From NCBI RefSeq assembly GCF_000242435.1, contig NZ_JH591188.1, positions 112,807-161,843 on the forward strand: a DNA stretch of 49,037 bases, in the 5' to 3' direction. This document shows positions 31,780 through 40,193 of this stretch, piece by piece; within the stretch, counting starts at the first letter, position 1; each line of letters opens with the position of its first letter. This DNA is from Dialister succinatiphilus YIT 11850. GTDB taxonomy: Bacteria; Bacillota; Negativicutes; Veillonellales; Dialisteraceae. Both the position numbers and the translations under genes were made by a program. The notes under the pieces were generated by a model. It searched no databases. It saw only the letters and a program-made list of their open reading frames with translations, and was not told the origin of the DNA.

Positions 31780-33228
31780 ATGACCATGGATTATGAAAAA
31801 CTGTTTTCTCTCATCCGTCAGATGATGGATTATTACTCCATTCCCGGCATGGCGCTGGGGATTATTACGCCGGACAAGGTGCATACGGAAGGCTTTGGCA
31901 TCCGGGACGGAGCGGGCCATCCTTTTTTACCTGATACCATCAGCGGTATTGGCTCCTGCAGCAAGTCCATGACGGCCTTTGCGGTGATGAGACTGGCAGA
32001 GAAGGGACTGCTGGATATCGATGAACCGGTGGCTTCCTATATCCCCGGCTTTGCCCTCTGGGATGAGGCGGCTTCCCGGCAGGTGACGCTTCGGGATATG
32101 CTCTGCCACCGGACGGGGGTGGGCGGTCACGACGGAGCCTGGCCGGATAATTCCATTTCCCGTGTGGATTACCTGAAGCGGCTGAAGTATCTGGAGCCCA
32201 ATGCCCCTTTCCGCAGCCTGGCCCAGTACAGCAATGTCATGTATGCGGCCATCGGCGGCATTATGGAAGCGGTTTCGGGAAAGAAATGGGAAACTATTCT
32301 TCGGGAAGAAATTTTCGAGCCTCTGGGAATGGACCGCACTTTCTGCCTTATGGATGAGGCTGCGTCTGATGAAAACTGCGCCATGCCCTTCCGCTGGAAT
32401 CAGGGCCTTCATGAGATTCCCCGCTGGAACATCGACCAGGCCGGGCCCTGCGGTTCTGTGATGAGCAGCGCTGAAGATATGGTGAAATGGATTTCCCTTC
32501 ATATGGAAGGGGGAAAGAAAGAGGGAGCCTATCTTCTTTCTCCCTCTGATTTCATGGAAATGCACAGGCCCCAGATTCTCATGGATTATCCCCATGTGCG
32601 GGGCGGACGGAGCCTGGGTTATGGCTTCGGCTGGCGGGTGATGGAATACCATGGCGCCCTGGTGCAGCAGCACACCGGAAAGATTGAAGGATACAGCGCC
32701 TTCCAGTTCTACATTCCCTCTTTATCTTCCGGCGCCGTGTACCTCCAGAATCTTCATGCGCCGGACAATCCTTTGATTTTTGCTCTGCAGGGATTCCTGC
32801 TGGATGCCTTCCTTGGGCGGGAAGAGGAGGACTGGTATGGCATGTACACGGAAAAAGGAAAATCCCATGCCCCCGAGGATATGTACCATCATCTGGAGTT
32901 TGACTGTCTGCCGAAGAGCAGCGCCCGGGGGCCCCTGTCCCATGGCGCAGAAGATTACAGGGGCACCTATTTCCATCCCGGCTACGGCACCTTCCGGGTA
33001 ACGGAACGGGAAGGGCGCTTCTATCTCCAGGAGCGGGAGGTGAAGGACCGGCCCATGACCCATCTCTATTACGACACCTTCAGCGTGGAGAACGTGAAGG
33101 AGGATACGGACCTGTATCGTCTGCCCCTTACGTTTTACGCCGATGACGCCGGAGACATAGCGGGATTTCATCTTCTCATGGAACCGAAGGTTCATCCCCT
33201 CTGTTTTAAAAAGGTAGAGATGGTATAA
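31780..33228 (+). CDS. Serine beta-lactamase-like hydrolase (class C/PBP4*-type)
   Basis: The 482-residue protein of the Beta-lactamase (PF00144) superfamily carries the three active-site motifs: SxxK as SCSK with nucleophile Ser59 and Lys62, YxN as YSN at 150-152, and HTG (in place of KTG) at 298-300. Residues about 390-482 form an extra C-terminal domain of the kind often seen in these hydrolases (lipocalin-like or DUF3471-like, with HPGYGTFRVTEREG). No signal peptide is visible, so it is probably cytoplasmic. Likely activities are peptidase, amidase or esterase rather than antibiotic resistance. ATG 31780 follows AAGGAGGTGCC; the earlier in-frame codons lie in repeats. Confidence 0.87.
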   Translation: MTMDYEKLFSLIRQMMDYYSIPGMALGIITPDKVHTEGFGIRDGAGHPFLPDTISGIGSCSKSMTAFAVMRLAEKGLLDIDEPVASYIPGFALWDEAASRQVTLRDMLCHRTGVGGHDGAWPDNSISRVDYLKRLKYLEPNAPFRSLAQYSNVMYAAIGGIMEAVSGKKWETILREEIFEPLGMDRTFCLMDEAASDENCAMPFRWNQGLHEIPRWNIDQAGPCGSVMSSAEDMVKWISLHMEGGKKEGAYLLSPSDFMEMHRPQILMDYPHVRGGRSLGYGFGWRVMEYHGALVQQHTGKIEGYSAFQFYIPSLSSGAVYLQNLHAPDNPLIFALQGFLLDAFLGREEEDWYGMYTEKGKSHAPEDMYHHLEFDCLPKSSARGPLSHGAEDYRGTYFHPGYGTFRVTEREGRFYLQEREVKDRPMTHLYYDTFSVENVKEDTDLYRLPLTFYADDAGDIAGFHLLMEPKVHPLCFKKVEMV

Positions 33229-33245
33229 TAAAACAGCACAGGATG

Positions 33246-33270
33246 ATACCGCAGGTATGACCTGCGGTAT
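33246..33270 (+). terminator. Hairpin after the serine hydrolase gene
   Basis: A perfect 11-bp stem (ATACCGCAGGT/ACCTGCGGTAT) with a three-base loop is followed by TTTAAT. It separates the hydrolase gene from the acetyltransferase gene. Confidence 0.75.
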
Positions 33271-33295
33271 TTTAATGACAGATAAGGGGATATAT

Positions 33296-33787
33296 ATGAT
33301 ATCGTATACCATCAGACAGGGCAGGGCAGGGGACGCAGCGGCGCTGGCGTCAGTGGAGGCGGAATGCTTTCCGGCGGCGGAAGCGGCCACGGCAGAGGAA
33401 ATCGGAGAAAGACTCTCCGTGTATCCCACCCATTTCCTTCTCCTTTACCGGGACGGGAAGCTGGCAGGATTTATTGACGGTATGGTCACTGATGAAAAGG
33501 ATCTTCGGGATGAAATGTATGAAAAGGCATCCCTCCACAACGAGAAAGGGGCCTGGCAGATGATTTTCGGCCTGAATACCATTCCTCCTTTCCGAAGGGA
33601 AGGCTGCGCCGGACGGCTCATAGAAGCCTTCAAGAAGCAGGCAAAGGAAGAAGGCCGGAAGGGCATGGTCCTTACCTGCAAGGACAGGCTGGTTCATTAC
33701 TATGCCCGATTCGGCTTTGAAAATGAAGGGGTTTCCACCTCCACCCACGGCCATGTGGTGTGGTACCAGATGCGGCTCACTTTCTGA
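33296..33787 (+). CDS. GNAT family N-acetyltransferase (AANAT-like)
   Basis: The 163-residue acetyl-CoA-dependent transferase begins YTIRQGRAGDAAALASVEAECFP, the usual first strand and helix. The acetyl-CoA motif A is NTIPPFRREGCAGRLIEAF near 99-118, with R-x-x-G-x-A at RREGCA. The C-terminal part, LTCKDRLVHYYARFGFENEGVSTSTHGHVVWYQM (read in parts), closely resembles bacterial arylalkylamine-acetyltransferase-like proteins, including the H-G-x-V-x-W-x-x-M ending. An amine substrate is likely but not identified. ATG 33296 follows AAGGGG; earlier in-frame codons lie in the terminator hairpin. Confidence 0.87.
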   Translation: MISYTIRQGRAGDAAALASVEAECFPAAEAATAEEIGERLSVYPTHFLLLYRDGKLAGFIDGMVTDEKDLRDEMYEKASLHNEKGAWQMIFGLNTIPPFRREGCAGRLIEAFKKQAKEEGRKGMVLTCKDRLVHYYARFGFENEGVSTSTHGHVVWYQMRLTF

Positions 33788-33980
33788 ATCAAAAGCGCTG
33801 ATTTGCTATAGAATCTATTTATAAGTACTGAAAAGAAAAACGGATATGCATAGATATCATTGGAAAATTTCCGGTCTCCCGGGGAAATGGGATGATTCTT
33901 TTCTTCCATAAGTCCATGCATTATAATAAATGCATATAGATTTTACTATGAATTCCATGGCTTATTTGGGGGTTGTTTTT

Positions 33981-34427
33981 ATGAAACGCTCTATCGTGAA
34001 AGGGCTGTTCCTGGCGCTCTGCCTTCTTCCTGCTGCGGCTGGCGCCACGGAGGGAGGAGTCCCCGATAGAAATGAGGACAGGGGCATACAGTTTTCCTCG
34101 GCCTTTTCTTCCGTAGAAAAGGGCGGAGAATCGGAATCGACCCTGTATTTCAATGACGGCTTTGGCCGGATGACCGAGTTTCATATGGTATCTGACAATC
34201 ATGTAATGACCGTGACCATACGGCAGAATATGAGAATCGTGTGGAAAGGCAGCTGCCACGTGAAAAATGATGATTTCTCCGTGGTCCGTAGAGAAGGGGA
34301 AGGACATATTTATTTTCTCATCACCATGGGAGAACATACCTATCGCGGCGAAATTACCGGAGACGACAGCTGGGATGTGCAGGAAGTCAGAAAGACACTG
34401 CCTGTTCATGCTTTAACAGCAGAATAA
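33981..34427 (+). CDS. Small secreted protein of unknown function
   Basis: I do not recognise a family. The 148-residue product has a clear signal peptide (about 1-22, MKRSIVKGLFLALCLLPAAAGA) and then a soluble domain of alternating short strands. The strands include STLYFNDGFGRMTEFHMVSDNHVMTVTIR and VWKGSCHVKNDDFSVVRR, read in parts. It has one cysteine and no lipobox, so it should be a free periplasmic or surface protein. ATG 33981 is chosen because the signal peptide starts there, although the upstream GGGGGTTG is only a modest ribosome site. It sits alone between the acetyltransferase and MarR genes. Confidence 0.7.
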   Translation: MKRSIVKGLFLALCLLPAAAGATEGGVPDRNEDRGIQFSSAFSSVEKGGESESTLYFNDGFGRMTEFHMVSDNHVMTVTIRQNMRIVWKGSCHVKNDDFSVVRREGEGHIYFLITMGEHTYRGEITGDDSWDVQEVRKTLPVHALTAE

Positions 34428-34465
34428 ATGATTTTTGCACTGAAATTGAATATTTTCCCAATTTT

Positions 34466-34495
34466 TTGACTGGCAGTAGAAATCTGTAGTATAAT
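34466..34495 (+). promoter_or_regulatory. Promoter of the MarR-family gene
   Basis: TTGACT (34466-34471), an 18-bp spacer and TATAAT (34490-34495) give a start near 34502 and a leader of about 100 nt. Autoregulation by the MarR protein would be usual, but no clean palindrome stands out. Confidence 0.78.
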
Positions 34496-34601
34496 AAAAA
34501 CACAATCTGAGTTAAACATCCTATCGTATGCTATTATAAAAGAATTGTTTCAGAGGAATTGGAAAAGAATTTCATTAGCGTCTTAGAGTAAGGTGAGAGT
34601 T

Positions 34602-35072
34602 ATGAAAAGACAAATACACTTAAAACCGGAAGATTTAAAAGGAAGCGATAAACTGGGACTGACCTACAACTTGGGGCAGGCCCATAAAATGATGCTTCTC
34701 CGCCAGTCGGGCATTATGAAGAAGTTTGGACTGACAGCCCGCCAGTCTCTGATTATCGCCTATTTGTCTACCCATAAAAAGGAAGTGGTTACCCAGAAAA
34801 CACTGGAAGACCACCTTCACCTGACCAATCCCACCATTACGGTCATGGTGAAATCCATGATTGAAAAGGGACTGATCCGCAAGGAAAGAATGCCCGATGA
34901 TGCCAGGAAGTACCGCCTTTTTATGACAGAAAAGGCAAAGCAGGTGGAACAGGCCAGCCAGAAGGCGTCCAAGGATCTGGACGAATCTTTCTATGAAGGC
35001 ATTCCGGAAAGCGATATGCAGGTGTTCAAGGGCGTGCTCAGCCGTATTATGAAAAACCTGGATATGGGCTGA
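34602..35072 (+). CDS. MarR family transcriptional regulator
   Basis: The 156-residue winged-helix dimer has dimerising helices at both ends. The central DNA-binding part runs GLTARQSLIIAYLSTHKKEVVTQKTLEDHLHLTNPTITVMVKSMIEKGLI (about 45-95, read in parts). It includes the recognition helix NPTITVMVKSM and the wing RKERMPDDARKYRLFMT. MarR proteins release DNA on binding small phenolic or drug-like ligands. The target may be itself, or the adjacent amidotransferase or other genes. ATG 34602 is used; a GTG three codons earlier is possible. The gene ends in a strong terminator, so it is monocistronic. Confidence 0.88.
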   Translation: MKRQIHLKPEDLKGSDKLGLTYNLGQAHKMMLLRQSGIMKKFGLTARQSLIIAYLSTHKKEVVTQKTLEDHLHLTNPTITVMVKSMIEKGLIRKERMPDDARKYRLFMTEKAKQVEQASQKASKDLDESFYEGIPESDMQVFKGVLSRIMKNLDMG

Positions 35073-35086
35073 TTCATAAGAAATAA

Positions 35087-35124
35087 AAAGAACTGTGAGA
35101 GAAGGGGCTCACAGTTCTTTTTTT
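35087..35124. terminator. Intrinsic terminator after the MarR gene
   Basis: A 13-bp stem AAAGAACTGTGAG/CTCACAGTTCTTT (35087-35099/35108-35120) with an eight-base loop is followed by further T. The A-rich left flank lets it also end the convergent amidotransferase transcript. Confidence 0.93.
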
Positions 35125-35203
35125 ATGGCATGGGCCGGGCGAAAAGCTCCGCCTGCCCCTGAGGCGGCAGGGGAAATGATGCTCTATGCCGTCCCGGCTG
35201 CGC

Positions 35204-35929
35204 CTATTTCAGCCGTATGATTCTATCTGCAAAGGCACGGAAGAGGGGATCCATGACACCATCCTCCATATTTTCCGGATGCCACTGCACCGCAGCAACC
35301 AGTTCATTATCCCGGCTCTCCACCGCTTCGATGATGCCGTCTCTGGCGCGGGCGGCTTCCTTCAGGGAAGGCGCCAGTTTCTTGATGCCCTCTCTGTGAC
35401 GGGAGTTCACATAGAGGCCGTCGCCCAGAATATCATGGAGACGGCTTTCCTTATTGATTTCCACGTAATGGGTGGCTATGTTTCCCGGTGCCTTCTGCAT
35501 ATGCTGGATGAAAGCCTTGGGGTTCTGGGAGGGCATGTCCTGCCAGAGCGTGCCGCCCAGGGCCACGTTCAGAATCTGCATGCCCCGGCAGATGCCAAGA
35601 ATGGGCTTTCCCATTTTCAAGCAGGCCTTGATGAGCCTGATTTCAAAGATATCCCTTTTTTCATAGGTGGGTCCGATGCACCACAGCGGCTCTTCTCCGT
35701 AGAAGCGAGGCGACGGATTGGGGCCGCCGGGAATCACCAGAGCGTCAAAGGTTTCCACAAACTCCTCGGGATCCGCATAGTCGTCATAAGCCAGAATCAC
35801 GGGCAGAAGGCCTGCCTTTCCCAGAGCATTTAAAAGAGGCCGGGGCGCATAGTCCGCCATTTTCTGGTTTATGGGCTTCATGTCTGCCAGAAGGGTGTCG
35901 GCGGTGACCGCAGCGATTGGTTTTTTCAA
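35204..35929 (-). CDS. Gamma-glutamyl-gamma-aminobutyrate hydrolase family protein (class I amidotransferase, peptidase C26)
   Basis: The 241-residue cytoplasmic hydrolase has the nucleophile elbow GICRGMQ with Cys114 and the partner residues His217 and Glu219 in QWHPEN, the complete class I glutamine-amidotransferase-like triad. The oxyanion region VIPGGPNPSPRFYGEEP near 65-81 is the PuuD/C26 signature. PuuD cleaves gamma-glutamyl-GABA in putrescine breakdown. In Firmicutes, relatives also act on other gamma-glutamyl amides, so the substrate is open. A polyamine link is attractive, because SLH porins of this class bind polyamine-decorated wall, but this is inference. ATG 35929 follows AGGAGGAATTCATC. 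Confidence 0.88.
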   Translation of the reverse strand: MKKPIAAVTADTLLADMKPINQKMADYAPRPLLNALGKAGLLPVILAYDDYADPEEFVETFDALVIPGGPNPSPRFYGEEPLWCIGPTYEKRDIFEIRLIKACLKMGKPILGICRGMQILNVALGGTLWQDMPSQNPKAFIQHMQKAPGNIATHYVEINKESRLHDILGDGLYVNSRHREGIKKLAPSLKEAARARDGIIEAVESRDNELVAAVQWHPENMEDGVMDPLFRAFADRIIRLK

Positions 35930-36790
35930 GATGAATTCCTCCTTTTGGAAATCTGTTTCCTACATCATACCATGAATGGGGACACAGGGTGAGGGGGAGA
36001 TAGACGCCGCCTTCTCGTTTCGAATTTCAGGTGTATCACTGGCAGTGTATTTGTCCGCTGTCGGCTTACCGCTGCCTGCTGACCGTGGGATGGTATTCCC
36101 GAACGAGGCCATGGACTTCAGACTATCAGACTTCAGACAGTTTCGCCATCCGCTTACCGCTGTCCGCATAACACAAAAAGCCAACCCGCGGCGCTGACTT
36201 CTTATGGACAAGTCCCTTTGGGGCTTGAGGGTTCAGGCGCCTTTCGGCGCCCGGGTTCTATCGTTCGTGTGCTGCGCACCGAACGATGGGTTCGGCCCAC
36301 AGAGCGGGCTGGTTCAGAGGGGAGTTTTATATGCCGCTGCCTGAGGCAGCGAAAACCTTTACAACCGGGCTTTCGCCCGTGGGTAAACAGGCTAACCGCC
36401 CTGCGGGCGATGGAGATTCCCCCTTTGGTGGCTGGCGCCACCACCTTGCCCGGTGGGAAGCATGTCACTGGATTCGCGGGTCGCCTACAGCTCCCCTATG
36501 AATCCAGTTCCTTTGCCACCCCCGCAAGCGGGGGCACTATAGAGCTCCGTCATGCTGTGAGCTGCTTATGAAAGGACTGCTTTGCGGGTCTTTATTGTCC
36601 CACCGCTCAGCGGGGGGAAGGTGGTGCCGTAAGGCACCAAAGGGGGGGAAGCCACCGGAGGTGGCTGATCGAAGTAATGCTTTTCATAACGTATGACACA
36701 GAAAAGCCAATCCCGTAACGCTGACTTTATCATCTGCGGCGAAGCCGCCACCACCACCCTTTGAACCTTTTGAACCCGAGCGCCGAAGGC
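35930..36790. repeat. Repeat mosaic with module C
   Basis: No gene was seen. 36040-36180 contains several CCGCTTACCGCTG-type words. 36200-36420 is palindromes (GGCGCCTTTCGGCGCC, CGTTCG...CGAACG). Module C covers about 36421-36600, including GTCACTGGATTC...GAATCCAGT. A variant of module B is at about 36583-36735, in which CCCCCTGAACAGGGGG is replaced by CCGCTCAGCGG and GGTGCCGTAAGGCACC. Confidence 0.65.
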
Positions 36791-36813
36791 GCTTGTCCAT
36801 AAGGCGGTTGTAT

Positions 36814-37040
36814 GGTTTTCGCCGCCAAAGGCGGTATAAAAAATGGCGCCCGAAAGGGCGCCATACCTTCCCAGCGGAGCGGTGCTATATACCTCCCGAG
36901 GGCGGAGCCCTCAACCCGCCTGTAAGGCGAAGCCGATCACAGGCAGAACCCTGGCAGCCCAGGGCCGAAAGGCCCGGCGGCTGGCTCAACCTTCACGCCC
37001 GTAAGGGCGTGTCAACCTTCGGGAATACAGCTTTCTGCCG
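36814..37040 (-). repeat. Structured repeat module A, inverted copy 3
   Basis: Read on the minus strand it matches copy 2 (7361-7593) across its length: CACGCCC/GGGCGTG, GGGCC/GGCCC, CCTGTGA/TTACAGG, GAGGGC/GCCCTC, GGCGCC and GCCGCC hairpins in the same order. It lies about 130 bp upstream of the wecA start, so the module is tolerated in either orientation relative to genes. Confidence 0.78.
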
Positions 37041-37165
37041 ATTCCTCACAAAAGTTCATGATTTTCGCCGCCGCAGGTGTCCCCTGATTCCCTCTCTTCT
37101 TTCACAAACAGGGGCCTATGTGATAAAATAACGTAGAAGTATTGTCTTTTTTAGGAGGTGTTACG

Positions 37166-38227
37166 TTGTTCGCCTATGCGTTCACGTTCCTGACGGCCCT
37201 GGTAGTCACCTTTGTACTGACGCCGGTGGTGAAGAACCTGGCTATCCGTATCGGCGCCGTGGACAAGCCCGATGCCCGCAAGGTGCATCATGGACTGATT
37301 CCGCGGCTGGGAGGCCTTGCCATTTATGCGGGCTTTATGGTATCCGCCGTGGCTACCATCGGGTTTACCTATGAAATGGTAGGCATTATGCTGGGGGCCA
37401 CGTTCCTCATCATTGTGGGCATTGCAGATGATGTGGTATCCCTGCCGCCGAAGGTGAAGCTTTTGGGACAGATTATTGCCGCTGCCATTCCGGTGGTGAT
37501 TTTCAACATCAACATCGACTGGATTCACATTCCCCGGCTGGGGATTATTTACCTGCCGGAAATCATTTCCCTGCCGCTCACCATTTTCTGGATTATCGGG
37601 TTTATCAATACGGTGAACCTCATCGACGGCCTGGATGGGCTGGCTGCAGGCATTGCCACCATTGCCTCCATTGCCATTGCCCTTCTGGCATTCCAGATGG
37701 GCCAGTGGACGGCGGCTGCTGCCATGGTGGCCATGACCGGCGCCTGCCTGGCTTTCCTGCAGTATAATTTCAACCCTGCCAAGATTTTTATGGGTGATAC
37801 GGGCTCCATGTTCCTGGGATACATCATTGCCGCCGTTTCCGTGATGGGTTCCATGAAGACCGCTGCCGCAGCGGTACTGGTGGTTCCACTGGTGGCACTG
37901 GCTGTGCCTATTACCGATACCTTCCTGGCCATTATCCGTCGGAAGAGCAGCGGCGTGCCCATTTTCTCACCGGATAAGAACCATCTTCATCACCGCCTTC
38001 TGGCGAAGGGGCTCAATCAGAAGCAGGTGGTGCTCATCATGTATGCCCTCACCGCCTTTTTCTCCTGTGTGGCCCTTCTGGTTATCCATCTCCGCACGCT
38101 GGTGGGGATAGCCATCGTGGTCATTGCCCTCATCCTTTTCATCCTGTGGGCGAGAAAGCTGGGAGTGATGAAGGAAATCGTTCCTACTCCCTACCAGATG
38201 GAACATAAGAAAGACAAGAAGAAATAA
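37166..38227 (+). CDS. wecA: Undecaprenyl-phosphate GlcNAc-1-phosphate transferase (WecA/TagO family)
   Basis: The 353-residue polytopic enzyme, with about ten or eleven spans, transfers GlcNAc-1-phosphate (or a similar sugar) from UDP-sugar to undecaprenyl phosphate. This starts O-antigen, enterobacterial-common-antigen-like or wall glycopolymer synthesis at the inner membrane. The family motifs are present: KPDARKVHHGLIPRLGG near 32-48, NLIDGLDGLA with Asp154 and Asp157, GDTGSMFLG with Asp211, and the cytoplasmic histidine motif DKNHLHHRLL near 270-279. The start is TTG 37166, because AGGAGGTG ends six bases upstream. An earlier TTG at 37142 lies before that site. It is followed directly by wecB, whose product makes UDP-ManNAc. 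Confidence 0.9.
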   Translation: MFAYAFTFLTALVVTFVLTPVVKNLAIRIGAVDKPDARKVHHGLIPRLGGLAIYAGFMVSAVATIGFTYEMVGIMLGATFLIIVGIADDVVSLPPKVKLLGQIIAAAIPVVIFNINIDWIHIPRLGIIYLPEIISLPLTIFWIIGFINTVNLIDGLDGLAAGIATIASIAIALLAFQMGQWTAAAAMVAMTGACLAFLQYNFNPAKIFMGDTGSMFLGYIIAAVSVMGSMKTAAAAVLVVPLVALAVPITDTFLAIIRRKSSGVPIFSPDKNHLHHRLLAKGLNQKQVVLIMYALTAFFSCVALLVIHLRTLVGIAIVVIALILFILWARKLGVMKEIVPTPYQMEHKKDKKK

Positions 38228-38293
38228 GATTTCATTTGCCGCCTTTCTCTTTCTCCGGAAAGGGGAGAGCTGTTATTTATAAAGAGGTATAGT

Positions 38294-39436
38294 ATGAAAG
38301 TCATGACCATTTTCGGCACAAGGCCGGAAGCCATTAAGATGGCCCCTGTTGTGAAGGAGCTTTTGAAGCACAAGGAAATAGAAACAAAGGTGTGCCTCAC
38401 TGCCCAGCATCGTGAAATGCTGGACCAGGTGGTGGACCTCTTCCAGCTTCCTGTAGATTATGACCTGGACATCATGAAGAGCGGACAGACGCTCTATGAT
38501 ATTACAGCCCGGGTCCTTCGGGGGCTGGAGGAAGTATTGAAACGGGAAAAACCGGACTACGTACTGGTGCATGGCGATACCACCACCACCTTTACCGCCG
38601 CCCTGGCTGCTTTTTACCAGCAGATCAAAGTGGGCCACGTGGAAGCAGGCCTTCGCACGGGCAATCTTCTTTCGCCCTATCCGGAAGAAGCAAACCGCCA
38701 GCTCACCGGCGTACTGGCCAATGTGAACTTTGCGCCCACCGAAACGGCCAGACAGAACCTGCTTCGTGAAAACAAGAAAGACAGCTCTATTTTTGTGGTG
38801 GGAAATACGGTGATTGATGCGCTGCTGCATACGGTGAAAAAGGATTACCATTTCGAAGACCCGGAAATCGAAGCCATTGAAGAACATAAAAGGGTCATCC
38901 TCGTCACCACCCACCGCCGTGAAAACCTGGGAGATCCCATGCACCAGGTATACCGGGCCCTGCGCCGTCTGGTGGAAGCAGTTCCTGATACGGAAGTGGT
39001 TTTCCCGGTTCACCGGAATCCGCTGGTGCGGGAGGCTGTATCGGAAGAACTGGAAGGGGTGCCGGGCATCCATCTGGTGGAACCCATGGAGTACGAACCC
39101 TTCACCAACCTGATGGCCAGAAGCGCCATCGTACTCACCGATTCCGGCGGAATCCAGGAAGAAGCGCCAAGCCTTGGCAAGCCGGTACTGGTACTCCGGG
39201 ATACCACGGAACGTCCGGAAGCGGTAGAAGCGGGCACTGTCCGCCTGGTAGGAACCGATGAGGACAAGGTATTTGAAACAGCCTACAAACTTCTTACCGA
39301 TGATAAGGAGTACCGCTCCATGGCGGAAGCAGTCAATCCCTATGGCGACGGACATGCGGCCGGTCGTATCGTAGATGCTCTTTTGTGGATTGAAGGAATT
39401 AGTGACAAAAAACCTGCTAAATTTATAGCCAAGTGA
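38294..39436 (+). CDS. wecB: UDP-N-acetylglucosamine 2-epimerase, non-hydrolysing (WecB/MnaA)
   Basis: The 380-residue cytoplasmic enzyme interconverts UDP-GlcNAc and UDP-ManNAc for surface glycan synthesis. The start KVMTIFGTRPEAIKMAPVV is the classic opening. VHGDTTTTFTAALAAFY near 95-111, GHVEAGLRTG near 117-126, NFAPTETARQNLL, VTTHRRENLG near 203-212, FPVHRNPLVRE near 237-247 and LTDSGGIQEEAPSLGKPVLVLRDTTERPE near 278-306 (read in parts) cover the substrate and catalytic motifs. The length is that of the family. It lies 66 bp after wecA and 100 bp before the ATP synthase cluster. This neighbourhood is common in Firmicutes, and the genes may share transcription. The start ATG 38294 follows AGAGGTATAGT. 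Confidence 0.94.
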   Translation: MKVMTIFGTRPEAIKMAPVVKELLKHKEIETKVCLTAQHREMLDQVVDLFQLPVDYDLDIMKSGQTLYDITARVLRGLEEVLKREKPDYVLVHGDTTTTFTAALAAFYQQIKVGHVEAGLRTGNLLSPYPEEANRQLTGVLANVNFAPTETARQNLLRENKKDSSIFVVGNTVIDALLHTVKKDYHFEDPEIEAIEEHKRVILVTTHRRENLGDPMHQVYRALRRLVEAVPDTEVVFPVHRNPLVREAVSEELEGVPGIHLVEPMEYEPFTNLMARSAIVLTDSGGIQEEAPSLGKPVLVLRDTTERPEAVEAGTVRLVGTDEDKVFETAYKLLTDDKEYRSMAEAVNPYGDGHAAGRIVDALLWIEGISDKKPAKFIAK

Positions 39437-39537
39437 CAATGGTTATGGTATACTGTAGCAGTATAAATGCAATTTGTGTTTAACGTGCCCATTTTTGAAA
39501 ATGCAAATCCGGCCCGGCCGGAGACAGTGGAGAGGAC

Positions 39538-39768
39538 ATGGATAAGAGGAAGGACAGGAAGGCCGATGATTTTGACCCGCTGCACAGCATTGCGGTAGCG
39601 TCGGGGGCAGGCCTCACCATTCTCTGTTCCATCGGCATAGGCCTCTGGCTTGGCATGAAGTGTGATGAATATCTGGGGACCACACCCTTTGGCATCATCA
39701 TTTTCTCCATTGTAGGAGCCATGTCCGGCATGTATTCGGTGATTAAACAGATTTTGGGAAAGAAATAG
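39538..39768 (+). CDS. atpZ: ATP synthase accessory protein AtpZ (AtpQ-like)
   Basis: The 76-residue protein has a charged N-terminus (DKRKDRKADDFD) and two membrane hairpin helices: SIAVASGAGLTILCSIGIGLWLG and FGIIIFSIVGAMSGMYSVIKQI. This matches the small AtpZ/gene-1 proteins encoded ahead of atpI in many Firmicute clusters, proposed to help c-ring assembly or magnesium supply with AtpI. It starts at ATG 39538 after GTGGAGAGG and ends one base before the AtpI start, so it is coupled to the cluster. Family identity rests on size, topology and position. Confidence 0.82.
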   Translation: MDKRKDRKADDFDPLHSIAVASGAGLTILCSIGIGLWLGMKCDEYLGTTPFGIIIFSIVGAMSGMYSVIKQILGKK

Positions 39769-39769
39769 C

Positions 39770-40150
39770 ATGAAATTTGATCTTACATTTCCAAAGTATG
39801 CAGCTCGCATGACCAGGTTTCTCCTTGTATTTCTCATCGTCGGCACAGGAATCCTCTTTGCGTGGAAGGGTTGGACCTACGGCGCTGCCTGGGCCCTGGG
39901 GACTCTTTTCCATATACTTTTCTATAAATTAATGGTGGTCAAGTTTAACCAGTGGGTTAAAGCTGAAAGGGAGCCGGAGTTTATTGGACAGCATCTATTC
40001 ATATTCACTACAATGCGGTTCATTCTGGAAATACTTTGCGCCCTGGCGGTGGTATTTAGCCCGCTGGATATACTGGCCTTTTTAGGTGGCTTACTTACAC
40101 TGCCCGTCGCGACTCTGGCAGAGCGCGTGGTCGGTTTAATTAAGGAATAG
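39770..40150 (+). CDS. atpI: ATP synthase subunit I (AtpI)
   Basis: The 126-residue inner-membrane protein has four predicted spans: about 13-29, 33-50, 75-95 and 98-118. This is the usual shape of AtpI/UncI, an assembly factor that helps build the c-ring of the Fo rotor. Sequence conservation in this family is low. The call rests on position between atpZ and atpB and on topology. The ribosome site GGGAAAGAAATAGC overlaps the end of atpZ. Confidence 0.8.
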   Translation: MKFDLTFPKYAARMTRFLLVFLIVGTGILFAWKGWTYGAAWALGTLFHILFYKLMVVKFNQWVKAEREPEFIGQHLFIFTTMRFILEILCALAVVFSPLDILAFLGGLLTLPVATLAERVVGLIKE

Positions 40151-40193
40151 GGACTTTTTCTTGACATCCTTGTAAGAGAGAGGGGGTGAGATT

